A stretch of DNA of 34,206 nt from CAYTLW01 sp964438735 (GTDB taxonomy: Bacteria; Myxococcota_A; UBA9042), in the NCBI GenBank assembly GCA_964438735.1, contig CAYTLW010000084.1:1-34206 (forward strand), in the 5' to 3' direction. The notes under the pieces are model-generated. The model did not search any database. It saw only the letters and a list, made by a program, of their open reading frames with translations, and was not told the origin of the DNA. The position numbers and the translations under genes are program-made. Shown one piece after another: positions 8,501 through 15,334 of this stretch (positions are counted from its first letter, which is position 1; the number at the start of each line of letters is the position of its first letter).

Positions 8501-9606
8501 GCCGTCTGGGTGCAGCCCTTGGCCAGGTCACAGGCGGCGATGGTGCAGGGGTTGCCGTCATCGCACTTCTTGGGCGTGCCGGGCACGCACACACCTTCCT
8601 TGCAGGCGTCGTTCTCGGTGCAGACGTCGCCGTCGGCGTCGCAGGGCACCTTGTCCAGCTTGTTGACCAGGCAGCCTTTGGCCGGGTCGCAGGCGCCCTG
8701 GGTGCAGTCGTTATCGTCGGTGCAGGTGTCCTCGTCGACCTTGCCGTCGCAGTCGTTGTCCTTGCCGTCGCAGACCTCTACCTCGAGCGGCGGCGCGGTG
8801 CAGGCGCTGAGGCCGGACTCGCCGCAGGTGCGCACGCCCGGGCACTTGCCGGCCAGCTGCTTGTCGTCGGTGAAATGCTCGACGAAGCACTTGGTCGTCA
8901 GTTTGGCGTCGGTGGCTGCCTGGCTGCAGGTGCAATCGGTGGCCGCACCGTCGGCGCCCGGTTTGGGCACACACATATTGCTGGAGGCGCCCTCGATGGT
9001 GGTCACTGCCTTGCACTCAAACCCCTTGGCGCATTGTTCGCTGGTCTTGCAGCCGACGCCGCAGAAGGCGCCGGCGCTGCCCTGGTCCACACAGGCCGCG
9101 TCGTCCACGCCCAGGCTCTTGCAGGCCTTGGAGTCCGTGCAGGGGTCGCAGAGTCGCAGTCCGGTGGGCACGCAGATGGTGACCACGTCGCCGCCGCCAG
9201 CGCTGACCGGCGCACAGGAGAAGCCATCGTCACAATCGTCAACGCACTTGACCGCGCAGCGCTTGCCCTGGGGCACATCGATGCAGAAGTTGTTGTCGCA
9301 ATCGCTGCTCTGCACGCAGTCACAGCCGGGACCGCCGGGGCAGGAATCCGTCGGCGCGTCATCGACCACGTCGCCCTCGACGGCCGCATCCTCCGTCGGC
9401 GCCTCGCCGGAATCGGTGGTCGTACCGCCCAGGTCGGCGCTGCCCACGTCGCCAAAGCCGATGTCCGGCAGCGCGCCGCCGGCGTCGACCGCCGAGCCGT
9501 CCGCCTCACCGCCAGTTTCGGTCCCGCAAGCGGCCAGCAGGACCCCCACGGACAGGCAAATGAACCAGCGGCACGAGTTCCAGTCTTGGCGCGTGTTCGA
9601 ACGCAT
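5569..9606 (-). CDS. Giant Cys-rich repeat lipoprotein with C-terminal ALK/LTK-type glycine-rich domain
   Basis: This is a 1345-residue predicted surface lipoprotein. The signal peptide ends in the lipobox LLAAC (lipidated Cys27), followed by an acidic Ser/Gly/Asp linker to about residue 95. A looser Cys-rich region runs to about residue 300. Then about 25 alternating modules follow, of type CxDxNxCTxDxC...GC and type CxDGxxCTxxDxCxxGxC, up to about 1107. Residues 1112-1345 form a glycine-rich domain with YSGSATNFNV, TLTIEAWGA, SLRVVVGGRG, many polyglycine runs and PLLIASGGGGSS. Its layout matches the glycine-rich domain of ALK/LTK receptors (PF12810 type), which also occurs in bacteria. An excellent ribosome binding site (AGGAGG) fixes the ATG; the frame is open further upstream but overlaps the patatin gene. 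No enzyme motif is seen, so adhesion or matrix formation is the reasonable guess. Confidence 0.88.
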   Translation of the reverse strand: MRSNTRQDWNSCRWFICLSVGVLLAACGTETGGEADGSAVDAGGALPDIGFGDVGSADLGGTTTDSGEAPTEDAAVEGDVVDDAPTDSCPGGPGCDCVQSSDCDNNFCIDVPQGKRCAVKCVDDCDDGFSCAPVSAGGGDVVTICVPTGLRLCDPCTDSKACKSLGVDDAACVDQGSAGAFCGVGCKTSEQCAKGFECKAVTTIEGASSNMCVPKPGADGAATDCTCSQAATDAKLTTKCFVEHFTDDKQLAGKCPGVRTCGESGLSACTAPPLEVEVCDGKDNDCDGKVDEDTCTDDNDCTQGACDPAKGCLVNKLDKVPCDADGDVCTENDACKEGVCVPGTPKKCDDGNPCTIAACDLAKGCTQTADDGKPCDADGTACTVGDICSSGVCSVGKVVSCDDSNACTKDACDDKTGKCAYKPLVDGVACDDGTACTIADSCTAGSCGGKKLVCDDANACTANTCDPKTGCKKTTLDGAACDDDNPCTIGDLCKADQCAAGKVKICDAGDPCVTGKCKITTGKCNWQDKSDGESCDDGSACTSSDACKGGNCGGKQINCDDKNACTSDSCDKVAGCKHKPISQSCSDGNACTESDACVQGKCVGKAVGPAKCEDGNPCTDDGCAPKTGCTNVANSKPCSDGDSCTDGDLCANGKCKAGKDICQCQKDSDCAAKDDGNLCNGIQYCDKSKPAHVCKPKPNSAVLCDTKGDGPCAKTSCVAKTGQCIKTSATDGSGCDADGSVCTQGDACAGGLCKVGKPLPCSDGNVCTNDLCDKAKGCYKVNNSQPCNDGNACTSKDGCSGGSCAGTPLVVAVSCNDNNPCTTDACSPKLGCTYAPNQNKCDDGKPCTKGDVCAGSKCVPGTNICECNVNSDCAGKEDGNLCNGTLFCDKSQAPFSCKINPLTIVFCNTSGDGPCKKTACVNKTGKCLQQAAANGKACDADGSVCTKSDACSGGACKPGAPLNCNDGKVCTDDLCDKAKGCYTVNSNKGCDDNNKCTSGDTCKAGKCTANPVNCNDNNPCTEDLCDASSGCKLIPNASPCNDGNACTKNDKCSSGKCGGDQLSCNDNNPCTTDTCNTSKGCQTTPVNDKTPCGGGKICLSGKCQSACSNGSKIFNYSGSATNFNVPSCVQTLTIEAWGAEAGTKKSKGGRGAMMRGSFTGLGGKSLRVVVGGRGKDGTCGLCGGGGGGGSFISNNSNGQPLLIASGGGGSSYQGHAGQGGLTSQKGGPGGYSSVGIGQGGYSNNGGGGGTGAGGGGWNGDGTGNNWAKGGKKKGGAGGTTSYSGKGGFGGGGASYHGGGGGGGYTGGSGGTYSKGGGGGGSYCSGSLIGSQGNVRTGNGEVRFSW
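5572..6273 (-). other. Encoded glycine-rich domain (ALK/LTK GRD-like)
   Basis: This is the C-terminal ~234 residues of the Cys-rich lipoprotein. An opening beta segment (IFNYSG...FNV...LTIEAWGA) and a second one (GKSLRVVVGG) precede long Gly tracts (up to seven Gly in a row) separated by short Ser/Tyr/Asn spacers. The closing strand is GNGEVRFSW. Cys in CGLCG and SYCSGS could form disulfides. Such tracts form bundled polyproline-II-type helices in the eukaryotic homologues. Confidence 0.7.
6290..8745 (-). repeat. Array of about 25 Cys-rich modules inside the lipoprotein gene
   Basis: Alternating modules of about 20-45 residues carry CxDxNxCTxDxC or CxDGxxCTxxDxC. At the DNA level the plus strand shows recurrent ttgccgtcgttgca-type segments. 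The alternation suggests the true unit is a pair of modules. Confidence 0.85.
6411..7632 (-). repeat. 609-bp internal direct duplication (two copies)
   Basis: A supra-module starting DICQCQKDSDC (upper edge about 7632) recurs as NICECNVNSDC (upper edge about 7021), exactly 609 bases (203 codons) apart. Both copies contain DGNLCNG, CDKS, GDGPC, CDADGSVCT and LCDKAKGCY in the same order, then diverge slightly with a few-codon deletion. Edges are approximate. Confidence 0.75.
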
Positions 9607-9764
9607 GCTCCCTCCTGGCGGCACCCGCCGCGCGGCCAGCATAGCGTATTCCCACGCCTCGGTTGATGCACAGGCGGTGCAATCCCGTAAAGCACGCCTG
9701 ACGGGCGAATCCAGTGCGCTTGTAGCCCCTTGGGCTTTGCGTGCTGGTGCCCGGCGCCGGCCCC

Positions 9765-11195
9765 TCAGCGGTTGTTGCCGCGAATACGCGCCAGGCAGCG
9801 ATCGAACGCCCGCGAGATGCGCGTGTGCTCGTGAATCATGGCGACCCGCGGCCAGGTCGCGCGCTCGCCCTCCAGGATGAAGAAATCCAGGTCGGCGCGG
9901 GATGGGTTGCTGAACACCTTGCGGTAGATGTGTGGCTTGAAGCGCGGGTGGATGTTGATGTCGCCGCGGTAATCCTGGCTGAACAAGGTATGCAGCTGGT
10001 CGCTGACCAGTCCCAGCGTGCTGTCGCCACCGAGCCGGCGGCCGACGTCCGCCACGCCGCTCCCCTGAGTGCGCGCCACGGCGCTGGCGACGCCGGTGAT
10101 CTTGGGGCGCGCGCCCTTGGTGCCGCCCCGCAGTTGGGCGATGGGCAGGACGTGCGGGTTGGTCTGGCTGACGATGAAGTGGTTGATGTTGTGCAGGCGG
10201 GTCAGGCGCAGCTTGGGCAGGTCGCCATGCAGGGACCCATCGACCCACTTCTCGGTCTCGATATAGGGCACGATGTGGCCGTCGGGGCCGCGCATCTCGA
10301 GCACAACCGGCGGGAAGAGGCCCGGCAGCGCGGAGGACGCCAGCGCGGCGCTCGTGACCAGCACGTCAGGGGCGGTCAGAGGCGTCAACAAGCGCGGCTT
10401 CTGGCGCACCCGCGTCGGCGAGACCGAGATGCAGAGCTTGCGGCCACTGTGGAGTTGGGCCTCGTTGAAGGTGACCTCGCCGACGTTGTCGCGCAGCACC
10501 TCGTACAGGTGCTCACTCTTCAAGAGCGTGCCATCGCGCAGCCAACGCCGCAGACCCACCCGCGCCATGCCATCGATGCGCACGCTGTCCGGGTCGTCGA
10601 ACAGTTCCTGGAGTTCATCGTCGTTGCGGGTGCAGACCACAGCGCCGATCAGGGCGCCGGTGCTGGAGCCGCAGAGCACTTGCGGCAACGATCCCTGACC
10701 AAACAGCGCCTTGATCACGCCCAGGTGATAGAAACCCAATGTCGCACCACCAGAGAGCATCAACGCCGACCGGCCGAAGACCCGCCTGGCTTGCTTGAAG
10801 CGGCGAACCTTCTCTTCGGTCGACATGGCGTCGCTGTCGGCCAGAAAGTCCAGGGCCAGTTCGCACTCGGCCAGGTAGGAGCTGACCAGCCGCTTGGTGC
10901 CCGCCAGGGCGGTCTCATAGAGCGACGGCGACTGAATGTCGCTGAGATTGCGGTAGAGGCTGTGGGTCAGCAGTCGGGTCAGCTCGCGGACCTTGCCTTC
11001 GGTGCGCAGTCGGCGCATGGCGTTGCGCTGCTGGCGCAGCAGGTCGGCGTGGTAGGCGTCTGATTCGTCGTCTTCGCGCCAGGCTTCGGCGCCGCTCAGG
11101 CGGTCGACCTCGCAGGCGGTCTCATGCCACTGGGCAAAGGTGCGGGCCGCGTCCAGCCGTTTGCGGGCCCGCCGCAGGTCTGCCCGAACTCCCAC
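9765..11195 (-). CDS. DUF3336-type patatin-like phospholipase / lipase
   Basis: This 476-residue patatin-fold hydrolase has an N-terminal DUF3336-like helical region (about residues 10-125; FAQWHETACEVDRLSG) as in eukaryotic TAG lipases of the Tgl3/SDP1 type. The oxyanion-hole motif is SGGATLG (148-154). The nucleophile elbow is GSSTG (176-180, Ser178) and the catalytic Asp lies in VDGS (Asp319). It is expected to hydrolyse acyl chains of phospholipids or neutral lipids at a membrane surface; no signal peptide is visible. Its GTG start overlaps the preceding stop by one base (TAGTG), so the two genes are translationally coupled. Catalytic assignment is firm; the substrate is unknown. Confidence 0.9.
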   Translation of the reverse strand: MGVRADLRRARKRLDAARTFAQWHETACEVDRLSGAEAWREDDESDAYHADLLRQQRNAMRRLRTEGKVRELTRLLTHSLYRNLSDIQSPSLYETALAGTKRLVSSYLAECELALDFLADSDAMSTEEKVRRFKQARRVFGRSALMLSGGATLGFYHLGVIKALFGQGSLPQVLCGSSTGALIGAVVCTRNDDELQELFDDPDSVRIDGMARVGLRRWLRDGTLLKSEHLYEVLRDNVGEVTFNEAQLHSGRKLCISVSPTRVRQKPRLLTPLTAPDVLVTSAALASSALPGLFPPVVLEMRGPDGHIVPYIETEKWVDGSLHGDLPKLRLTRLHNINHFIVSQTNPHVLPIAQLRGGTKGARPKITGVASAVARTQGSGVADVGRRLGGDSTLGLVSDQLHTLFSQDYRGDINIHPRFKPHIYRKVFSNPSRADLDFFILEGERATWPRVAMIHEHTRISRAFDRCLARIRGNNR

Positions 11196-11575
11196 TAGCC
11201 GCCCAGCGCGCGGCGGAAGGCGCTCTCGAGTACGCGGTTGTCACCGTAGACCTCTTCGACCAGGTCCGAGTTCAGCAGCGACTTGCGCAGCTTCTTGAGC
11301 AGGTGGCGCGGGTCGCGCGCCTCGAGGGAGGCCATGGCCATCTCGGCGGCCAGCAGCTCCATGTTGTCCTCTTCGACCTCGACCAGCTCCTTGGCGATCA
11401 GGTCTTTGAGTCCGACCAACACGGCTCCCTTCAACGCTTCCGCCTCGGCGGCGGCGTGTTCGGACAACTCTTCCGGGATGGGGTCCTCTTCCGGCTCCAG
11501 GCTTGCGCCCAGGGCGGCACCCAGGGCTGCGCCCAGGTCGAAATCCACGTTGTCGTCTTTGTCTTGCTGGCTCAT
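11195..11575 (-). CDS. Small acidic protein coupled to the patatin lipase
   Basis: This is a 126-residue protein of unrecognised family. The N-terminus is strongly acidic with an Ala/Gly/Leu-rich stretch (FDLGAALGAALGASL, about 13-27). The remainder is predicted helical (KDLIAKELVEVEEDN, HLLKKLRKSLLNSDLV). No signal peptide or membrane segment is evident. A GGAGG ribosome binding site lies 4 bases before the ATG. It is first in a two-gene unit with the patatin lipase and its stop overlaps the lipase GTG, suggesting a stoichiometric partner such as a chaperone, inhibitor or regulator. That role is inferred from position only. Confidence 0.75.
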   Translation of the reverse strand: MSQQDKDDNVDFDLGAALGAALGASLEPEEDPIPEELSEHAAAEAEALKGAVLVGLKDLIAKELVEVEEDNMELLAAEMAMASLEARDPRHLLKKLRKSLLNSDLVEEVYGDNRVLESAFRRALGG

Positions 11576-11688
11576 CTTGCCTCCGCTGCGCGCGGGATAG
11601 TCTGCCCCGAACGCGCCGCCATGGCCACTGCTGACCTGTCGCCAGCTCCGAAAGCCGTTATGCTGCGACCCCCGTCAGGAGTCGTGCC

Positions 11689-13788
11689 ATGCCTCGCCGC
11701 TTTGTGGAACCCATCCTCGCCGCCTTCGCGCTCACCGCGATCTGCGCTTGTGGCCAGACCGCTGCGCCGCAACCGGGCACGCCCGGACCCGACACCGCCG
11801 CTGGGGACGCAGCGGCCGCCGTAGACGTGCAAGCGAACGGCGATGTCAGCCCAGGATCCGATGACAGCACGACGCCGGTTCAGGACGCGACCACGGCCGC
11901 AGACCAGGCCGCCGCTCCCGCCTGCACGCCCGGCGTCATCAAGCCCCTGGGTACAGACTTCTTCGCCGACATCTCCAAGGCCAGCGGCATCCAGGCCGAC
12001 AACGTGATCCTGGGCAGCGCCAAGCCGATCCCCATCAACGACCACAGCCGGCTGGGGTTCGTCGATCTGGACGGCGATGGCCTCGACGACATCGTCACCC
12101 ACAGCCTCTTCCCCAACCCGCAGAAGGGCATCCCCTTCGAGCACCTGGTCTACCGCAACAACGGCGACGGCACCTTCGCCCACATCTCCGATGCGAGCGG
12201 TCTGCGCAAGGTTCAGGCGGGATTCTTCGCCTTTGGAGACGTCGACAACGACGGCGATCAGGATTGTTTTGCAGGGCTGGACATCCCCATCGTTGGCAAG
12301 ACCCATCAGATCCTGCTCAACGACGGCAAGGGCGTCTTCACTCCCAAAGTGGGCAGCGGCGTCGAGGCGGTGACCGCCATCGCCGGCAACGCGGTCTTCG
12401 CTGACTTCGACGGCGACGCCAACCTCGACCTCTTCATCGGCCTGGGTCACACCACCTACAAGTCGCCCAATCACCTGCTCTTCGGCAACGGCGACGGCAC
12501 CTTCAGCAACAAGACGGCCCAGCTGGGCGACACCTCGAGCCAGCCGACAAACGGCTGCCTGGCGTGCGACTACGACAACGACGGTGACCTGGACATCTTC
12601 GTCAGCAACTACGGCGTCAGCGTCGCCTCGGGCCATAACCGACTGCATCGTAACGACGGCAAGGGCAACTTCACGGAGGTGGGCGCGCAGACGGGATTCG
12701 CCTTCCAGAAGAGCGGCAACAGCTGGCTGGTGCAGCAGGGCATCATCAAGGGCGACGAACCCAATCCCAAACCCACCGGTCCCATCGGCAGCAACGGCTT
12801 CGGCATGGACTGCGGCGACATCGACGGCGATGGCATGCTCGACATCTTCGCCACCGCCATCAGCCACCCCAACGCCACCAACTACTCCCGCACCTGGAGC
12901 GATCCGACCCAGGTGTTGATCAACAAGCCCGGGCCCGACGGCGTGCTCTTCGACAACCAGGCGACGGCGCGCAAGCTGCCTTTCAACGAGGGCGACGTGG
13001 ACGGCGCCCTGGTCGACTTCGACAACGACGGCCGATTGGACCTGTCACGGTCGCGCGACAAGAAATACGAGAAGGCCTACACCGGCGTGAACCAGAAGGC
13101 CTGGTTTGGCCTCGCGCACCAGCAGTCAGACGGCACGTTCACGCCCCTGGGCCCCACCAGCGGCATCAACGATCTGGACTATACCGCCGCCGCCACGCTG
13201 ACCCTCTGCGCCGGCGACGGTGAGTGCTCCACCAGCCCGGAGAAGTGCCTCGCCAAGCGCTGTCGACTGCCCTGCACCACCGATGCCGACTGCACAGGCG
13301 CTGGCGAGATCTGCCACAGCGGCGGCTTCTGCAAGGGGCTGCTGCGCATGAAGAACGCCCAGAATCACGCCTGGGCTGACATCGACGCCGACGGCGACAT
13401 GGACCTGCTGGTGGGCGGTCGGGACACGGGCGGCGGCCGGCCGAATTTCCTGTTCCGCAACGACGTGGGCCACAAATTGCCGTGGCTGCAGCTGCGATTG
13501 CAGGGCGATGGCAAGGCGGTCAATCGGGACGCCATCGGTGGCCGCGCCACCCTGGTCTTCGCCAACGGCATAGGACTGCTGCGTGAGGTCAAGTCCAGCC
13601 GCGGGATGCACAACTCCATGGACAGCCGCTGGCTGCACTTCGGCCTGGGCGCCAACGGCTGCGAGTACTCCGTCAATGTTCGCTGGCCCGACGGCAAGAC
13701 GGCGACCTTCGACGCGGCCACCCTGCCGCCAGGCGGTCGCTACACCGTGGGCTACCCGGACCAGGTCCAGGTCTGGAAGCCGAATTAG
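11689..13788 (+). CDS. FG-GAP/VCBS repeat lipoprotein with ASPIC/UnbV C-terminal domain
   Basis: This 699-residue protein is predicted to be lipidated: the hydrophobic core FALTAICAC ends at Cys21 and a Thr/Asp/Ala-rich linker follows. The body contains repeated calcium-binding-like motifs of FG-GAP/VCBS beta-propellers: DLDGDGLDD, DVDNDGDQD, DFDGDANLD, DYDNDGDLD, DIDGDGMLD, DFDNDGRLD and DIDADGDMD. Residues about 595-690 match the ASPIC/UnbV domain (IGGRATLVF, SSRGMHNSMDSRWLHFGLG, VRWPDGKT). Between them, about residues 505-545 form a short eight-Cys insert (CAGDGECSTS, CTTDADCTG, CHSGGFC) like the Cys-rich modules of the neighbouring lipoprotein. Such propellers usually act in surface adhesion or ligand binding. 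An AGGAG site lies 8 bases before the ATG, with TATGCT at 11659-11664 as a weak -10. Confidence 0.9.
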   Translation: MPRRFVEPILAAFALTAICACGQTAAPQPGTPGPDTAAGDAAAAVDVQANGDVSPGSDDSTTPVQDATTAADQAAAPACTPGVIKPLGTDFFADISKASGIQADNVILGSAKPIPINDHSRLGFVDLDGDGLDDIVTHSLFPNPQKGIPFEHLVYRNNGDGTFAHISDASGLRKVQAGFFAFGDVDNDGDQDCFAGLDIPIVGKTHQILLNDGKGVFTPKVGSGVEAVTAIAGNAVFADFDGDANLDLFIGLGHTTYKSPNHLLFGNGDGTFSNKTAQLGDTSSQPTNGCLACDYDNDGDLDIFVSNYGVSVASGHNRLHRNDGKGNFTEVGAQTGFAFQKSGNSWLVQQGIIKGDEPNPKPTGPIGSNGFGMDCGDIDGDGMLDIFATAISHPNATNYSRTWSDPTQVLINKPGPDGVLFDNQATARKLPFNEGDVDGALVDFDNDGRLDLSRSRDKKYEKAYTGVNQKAWFGLAHQQSDGTFTPLGPTSGINDLDYTAAATLTLCAGDGECSTSPEKCLAKRCRLPCTTDADCTGAGEICHSGGFCKGLLRMKNAQNHAWADIDADGDMDLLVGGRDTGGGRPNFLFRNDVGHKLPWLQLRLQGDGKAVNRDAIGGRATLVFANGIGLLREVKSSRGMHNSMDSRWLHFGLGANGCEYSVNVRWPDGKTATFDAATLPPGGRYTVGYPDQVQVWKPN

Positions 13789-13800
13789 CGCGTATTATTG

Positions 13801-14025
13801 CTAGTATTCTTCGCCTTCTTCGCGCTCACGTTCGACCTTGTCGATAGATCGATTCAACGCGCGGGTCTCCTTCTTCTCGCGGGCTCGCATCTCGGCCCGG
13901 TCGCGCTCTGCTTTGTTGGGGTCGACCACCGCCGGCGCGCTGCACGCGGCGCAGACGACGAAGCCGACGATGACACCGGCCGCTGCATATGCCCGCGCCA
14001 GGCGCAGGGTGATGTGACTGCTCAT
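13801..14025 (-). CDS. Small lipoprotein with charged helical tail
   Basis: This 74-residue protein has a hydrophobic signal (AAAGVIVGFVVCAAC) ending in a lipobox with Cys28. A highly charged Lys/Glu/Arg-rich helix follows (ERDRAEMRAREKKETR, then VEREREEGEEY). The ATG has a GAGGAG ribosome binding site 4 bases upstream, which settles the start against longer readings. Nothing identifies a function; small lipoproteins with a charged helix often contact peptidoglycan or a protein partner in the periplasm. It converges on the FG-GAP gene with only 12 bases between stops. Confidence 0.7.
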   Translation of the reverse strand: MSSHITLRLARAYAAAGVIVGFVVCAACSAPAVVDPNKAERDRAEMRAREKKETRALNRSIDKVEREREEGEEY

Positions 14026-14097
14026 CGGTTCTCCTCGCCCCGGCTGCCGGCCGCGGGCCTGTTGTTGGCAACGTCCGAGCGCGGTGGAGATTCGACC

Positions 14098-14117
14098 GGC
14101 GGTCACCAATGACCGCC
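14098..14117. promoter_or_regulatory. Perfect 8-bp inverted repeat in divergent intergenic region
   Basis: GGCGGTCA (14098-14105), spacer CCAA, TGACCGCC (14110-14117). It lies 73 bases upstream of the small lipoprotein gene and well upstream of the PilZ gene, with no T-run on either side. This fits a dyad operator better than a terminator. The rest of 14026-14278 has no gene I can support; another small dyad (GGCAC-TCA-GTGCC) sits at 14190-14202. Confidence 0.4.
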
Positions 14118-14211
14118 ATGATGAGACCGCTGACCCCGGGCGCGCAAGCGCTCCTGGACGGGCGGCAAAGAGAACGCTAAATAACCGGTGGCACTCAGTG
14201 CCGAGTTCGTA

Positions 14212-14241
14212 ATAACAGGTGAATACCCGCAATGTTATAAC
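14212..14241 (+). promoter_or_regulatory. Putative promoter of the PilZ gene
   Basis: ATAACA (14212-14217), 18-base spacer, TATAAC (14236-14241); four and five of six matches to the sigma-70 consensus. A start near 14248 would give a leader of about 30 bases to the GTG at 14279, which argues against the longer reading beginning at 14219. Confidence 0.35.
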
Positions 14242-14278
14242 GAGACTCGAGCTTCAAGAGACATCGGGAGTCTGCGCC

Positions 14279-15334
14279 GTGGCACGCATGCGGTATTTCA
14301 CACGACATGCCATCGATCTCAAGGTCGAGGTCCGTGGCGGGACCGGATGGGCGGAGTACAGGACGGTCGATATCTCGCGCCGCGGAGTCTACGTGCGCAC
14401 GACGACCCCGCGCCCGCGCAACAAGATCCTGTCCATGCGCATCACGCTGCCGAGCGGTGCGAAGTTGGAGTTGATGGGGCGAGTCCGTCGCAGCGTGAAG
14501 GATCGCAGCGAGTCCGCCATGGGACCGGGCATGGGCATCGAGTTCTTCGCCATGGCCGAGGACCAACAGGCGAATTGGGATGAGTTCATCCTCAGCGGTC
14601 CACGTGGCGACCCGGGTTCGGCGCCAGGGGAGAGAGCATTCTTCGCGTTTGACGTGGGCAAGGGAATGCAGGACGAGGCGCCGGCGCTGCGCAAGGCGCA
14701 GGTGCCGCGCATGCCTCCGAGAAAGGACGGGGCACCGACAACGGGCAAGGCTCCGACAACGGGCAAGGCTCCGACAACGGGCAACACGCCGGCACCCGCC
14801 TGGGCCTCACCGACCCTGCCCATGACGCCAGCGCAGCAGACAGCGGCGCGAACCGCGGCGCCGTCCCTGCCCCAACGTCCCACGGCGCCGAACCCGATCT
14901 CGCCGAATCAGCGCAGGCGTCTACGCCAGCGCAGCGCGATGTTTGAGGCCGTCGTGGCGGTCGACGAGTCGAAGCTCAGCGCCGACCAGGCGGGCGTACG
15001 CGCCACGGTGAGCATCCACCTGAGCAGCAGATCAGATGTGGCCGAGTTCATTCGTCGCTGCGTCGCGGGCCAGCGCATCTTTCTCAGCACGGACGGCCAA
15101 TTCACCGCCGGTACCCTGCTGGACCTTGCCTTGATTCACCCCAAGACGGACTGCGAGATCCACCTGGTCGCCATCACGGCACGCAGCGTGCCTGCGCAAG
15201 ACGGACGCAAGGCAGGGGTGCACGTCTTCTTTGACGAGCCGACCGCGCGGCTGCGGGCAGACCTGCAGTCGTTCTCCGAAAGAGGAGAGGGTCGGCCGCC
15301 ACGCCCCAAGCCGCTGCAGCGTCCGGACAACTAG
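14279..15334 (+). CDS. PilZ-domain protein with second, degenerate PilZ-like domain
   Basis: This 351-residue cytoplasmic protein starts with a PilZ domain (about residues 4-105). Both c-di-GMP signature motifs are intact: RYFTR (RxxxR, R5-R9) and DISRRG (DxSxxG, D31-G36). A Pro/Thr/Ala-rich linker of about 120 residues follows and includes three APTTGK repeats. Residues about 225-335 look like a second PilZ-like barrel of the kind common in Myxococcus-group proteins (FIRRCVAGQRIFLS, GTLLDLALIHP, KAGVHVFFDEP), but lacking the c-di-GMP motifs. It is probably a c-di-GMP effector acting through its second domain. GTG 14279 was chosen because GGGAG lies 8 bases upstream and a -10 lies just before; ATG 14288 is also possible. 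Its stop overlaps the stop of the convergent PIG-L gene. Confidence 0.82.
   Translation: MARMRYFTRHAIDLKVEVRGGTGWAEYRTVDISRRGVYVRTTTPRPRNKILSMRITLPSGAKLELMGRVRRSVKDRSESAMGPGMGIEFFAMAEDQQANWDEFILSGPRGDPGSAPGERAFFAFDVGKGMQDEAPALRKAQVPRMPPRKDGAPTTGKAPTTGKAPTTGNTPAPAWASPTLPMTPAQQTAARTAAPSLPQRPTAPNPISPNQRRRLRQRSAMFEAVVAVDESKLSADQAGVRATVSIHLSSRSDVAEFIRRCVAGQRIFLSTDGQFTAGTLLDLALIHPKTDCEIHLVAITARSVPAQDGRKAGVHVFFDEPTARLRADLQSFSERGEGRPPRPKPLQRPDN
14733..14786 (+). repeat. 18-bp tandem repeat (3 copies) in PilZ linker
   Basis: Three units of ctccgacaacgggcaagg (first and last slightly changed) encode APTTGK repeats in the inter-domain linker. Near-identity at the DNA level implies recent slippage expansion and possible length variation among strains. 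Confidence 0.9.
15331..15334. other. Shared palindromic stop (CTAG) for two convergent genes
   Basis: The plus-strand TAG (15332-15334) ends the PilZ gene and the minus-strand TAG (complement of 15331-15333) ends the PIG-L gene. Both stops sit in one 4-base palindrome, so there is no intergenic space and no room for a conventional terminator between the genes. Confidence 0.95.

Noticed and set aside
9723..9760. Small hairpins (AGCCC/GGGCT and CCGGCGCCGG) after the patatin gene as terminators
   Set aside because: Stems are short or have no loop and no T-run follows; insufficient to call a terminator.
6295..9880. Several long plus-strand frames (Ala/Val- or Leu/Ser-rich)
   Set aside because: Antisense shadows of the Cys-rich lipoprotein; their periodicity comes from its repeats.
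11572..12867. 431-residue minus-strand frame over the FG-GAP gene
   Set aside because: Val/Ala/Asp-rich mirror of the DxDxDG repeats; overlaps two better supported genes and has no recognisable domain.
14219..14278. GTG 14219 as start of the PilZ gene
   Set aside because: No ribosome binding site, lies upstream of a good -10 (TATAAC), and adds 20 residues without PilZ similarity.
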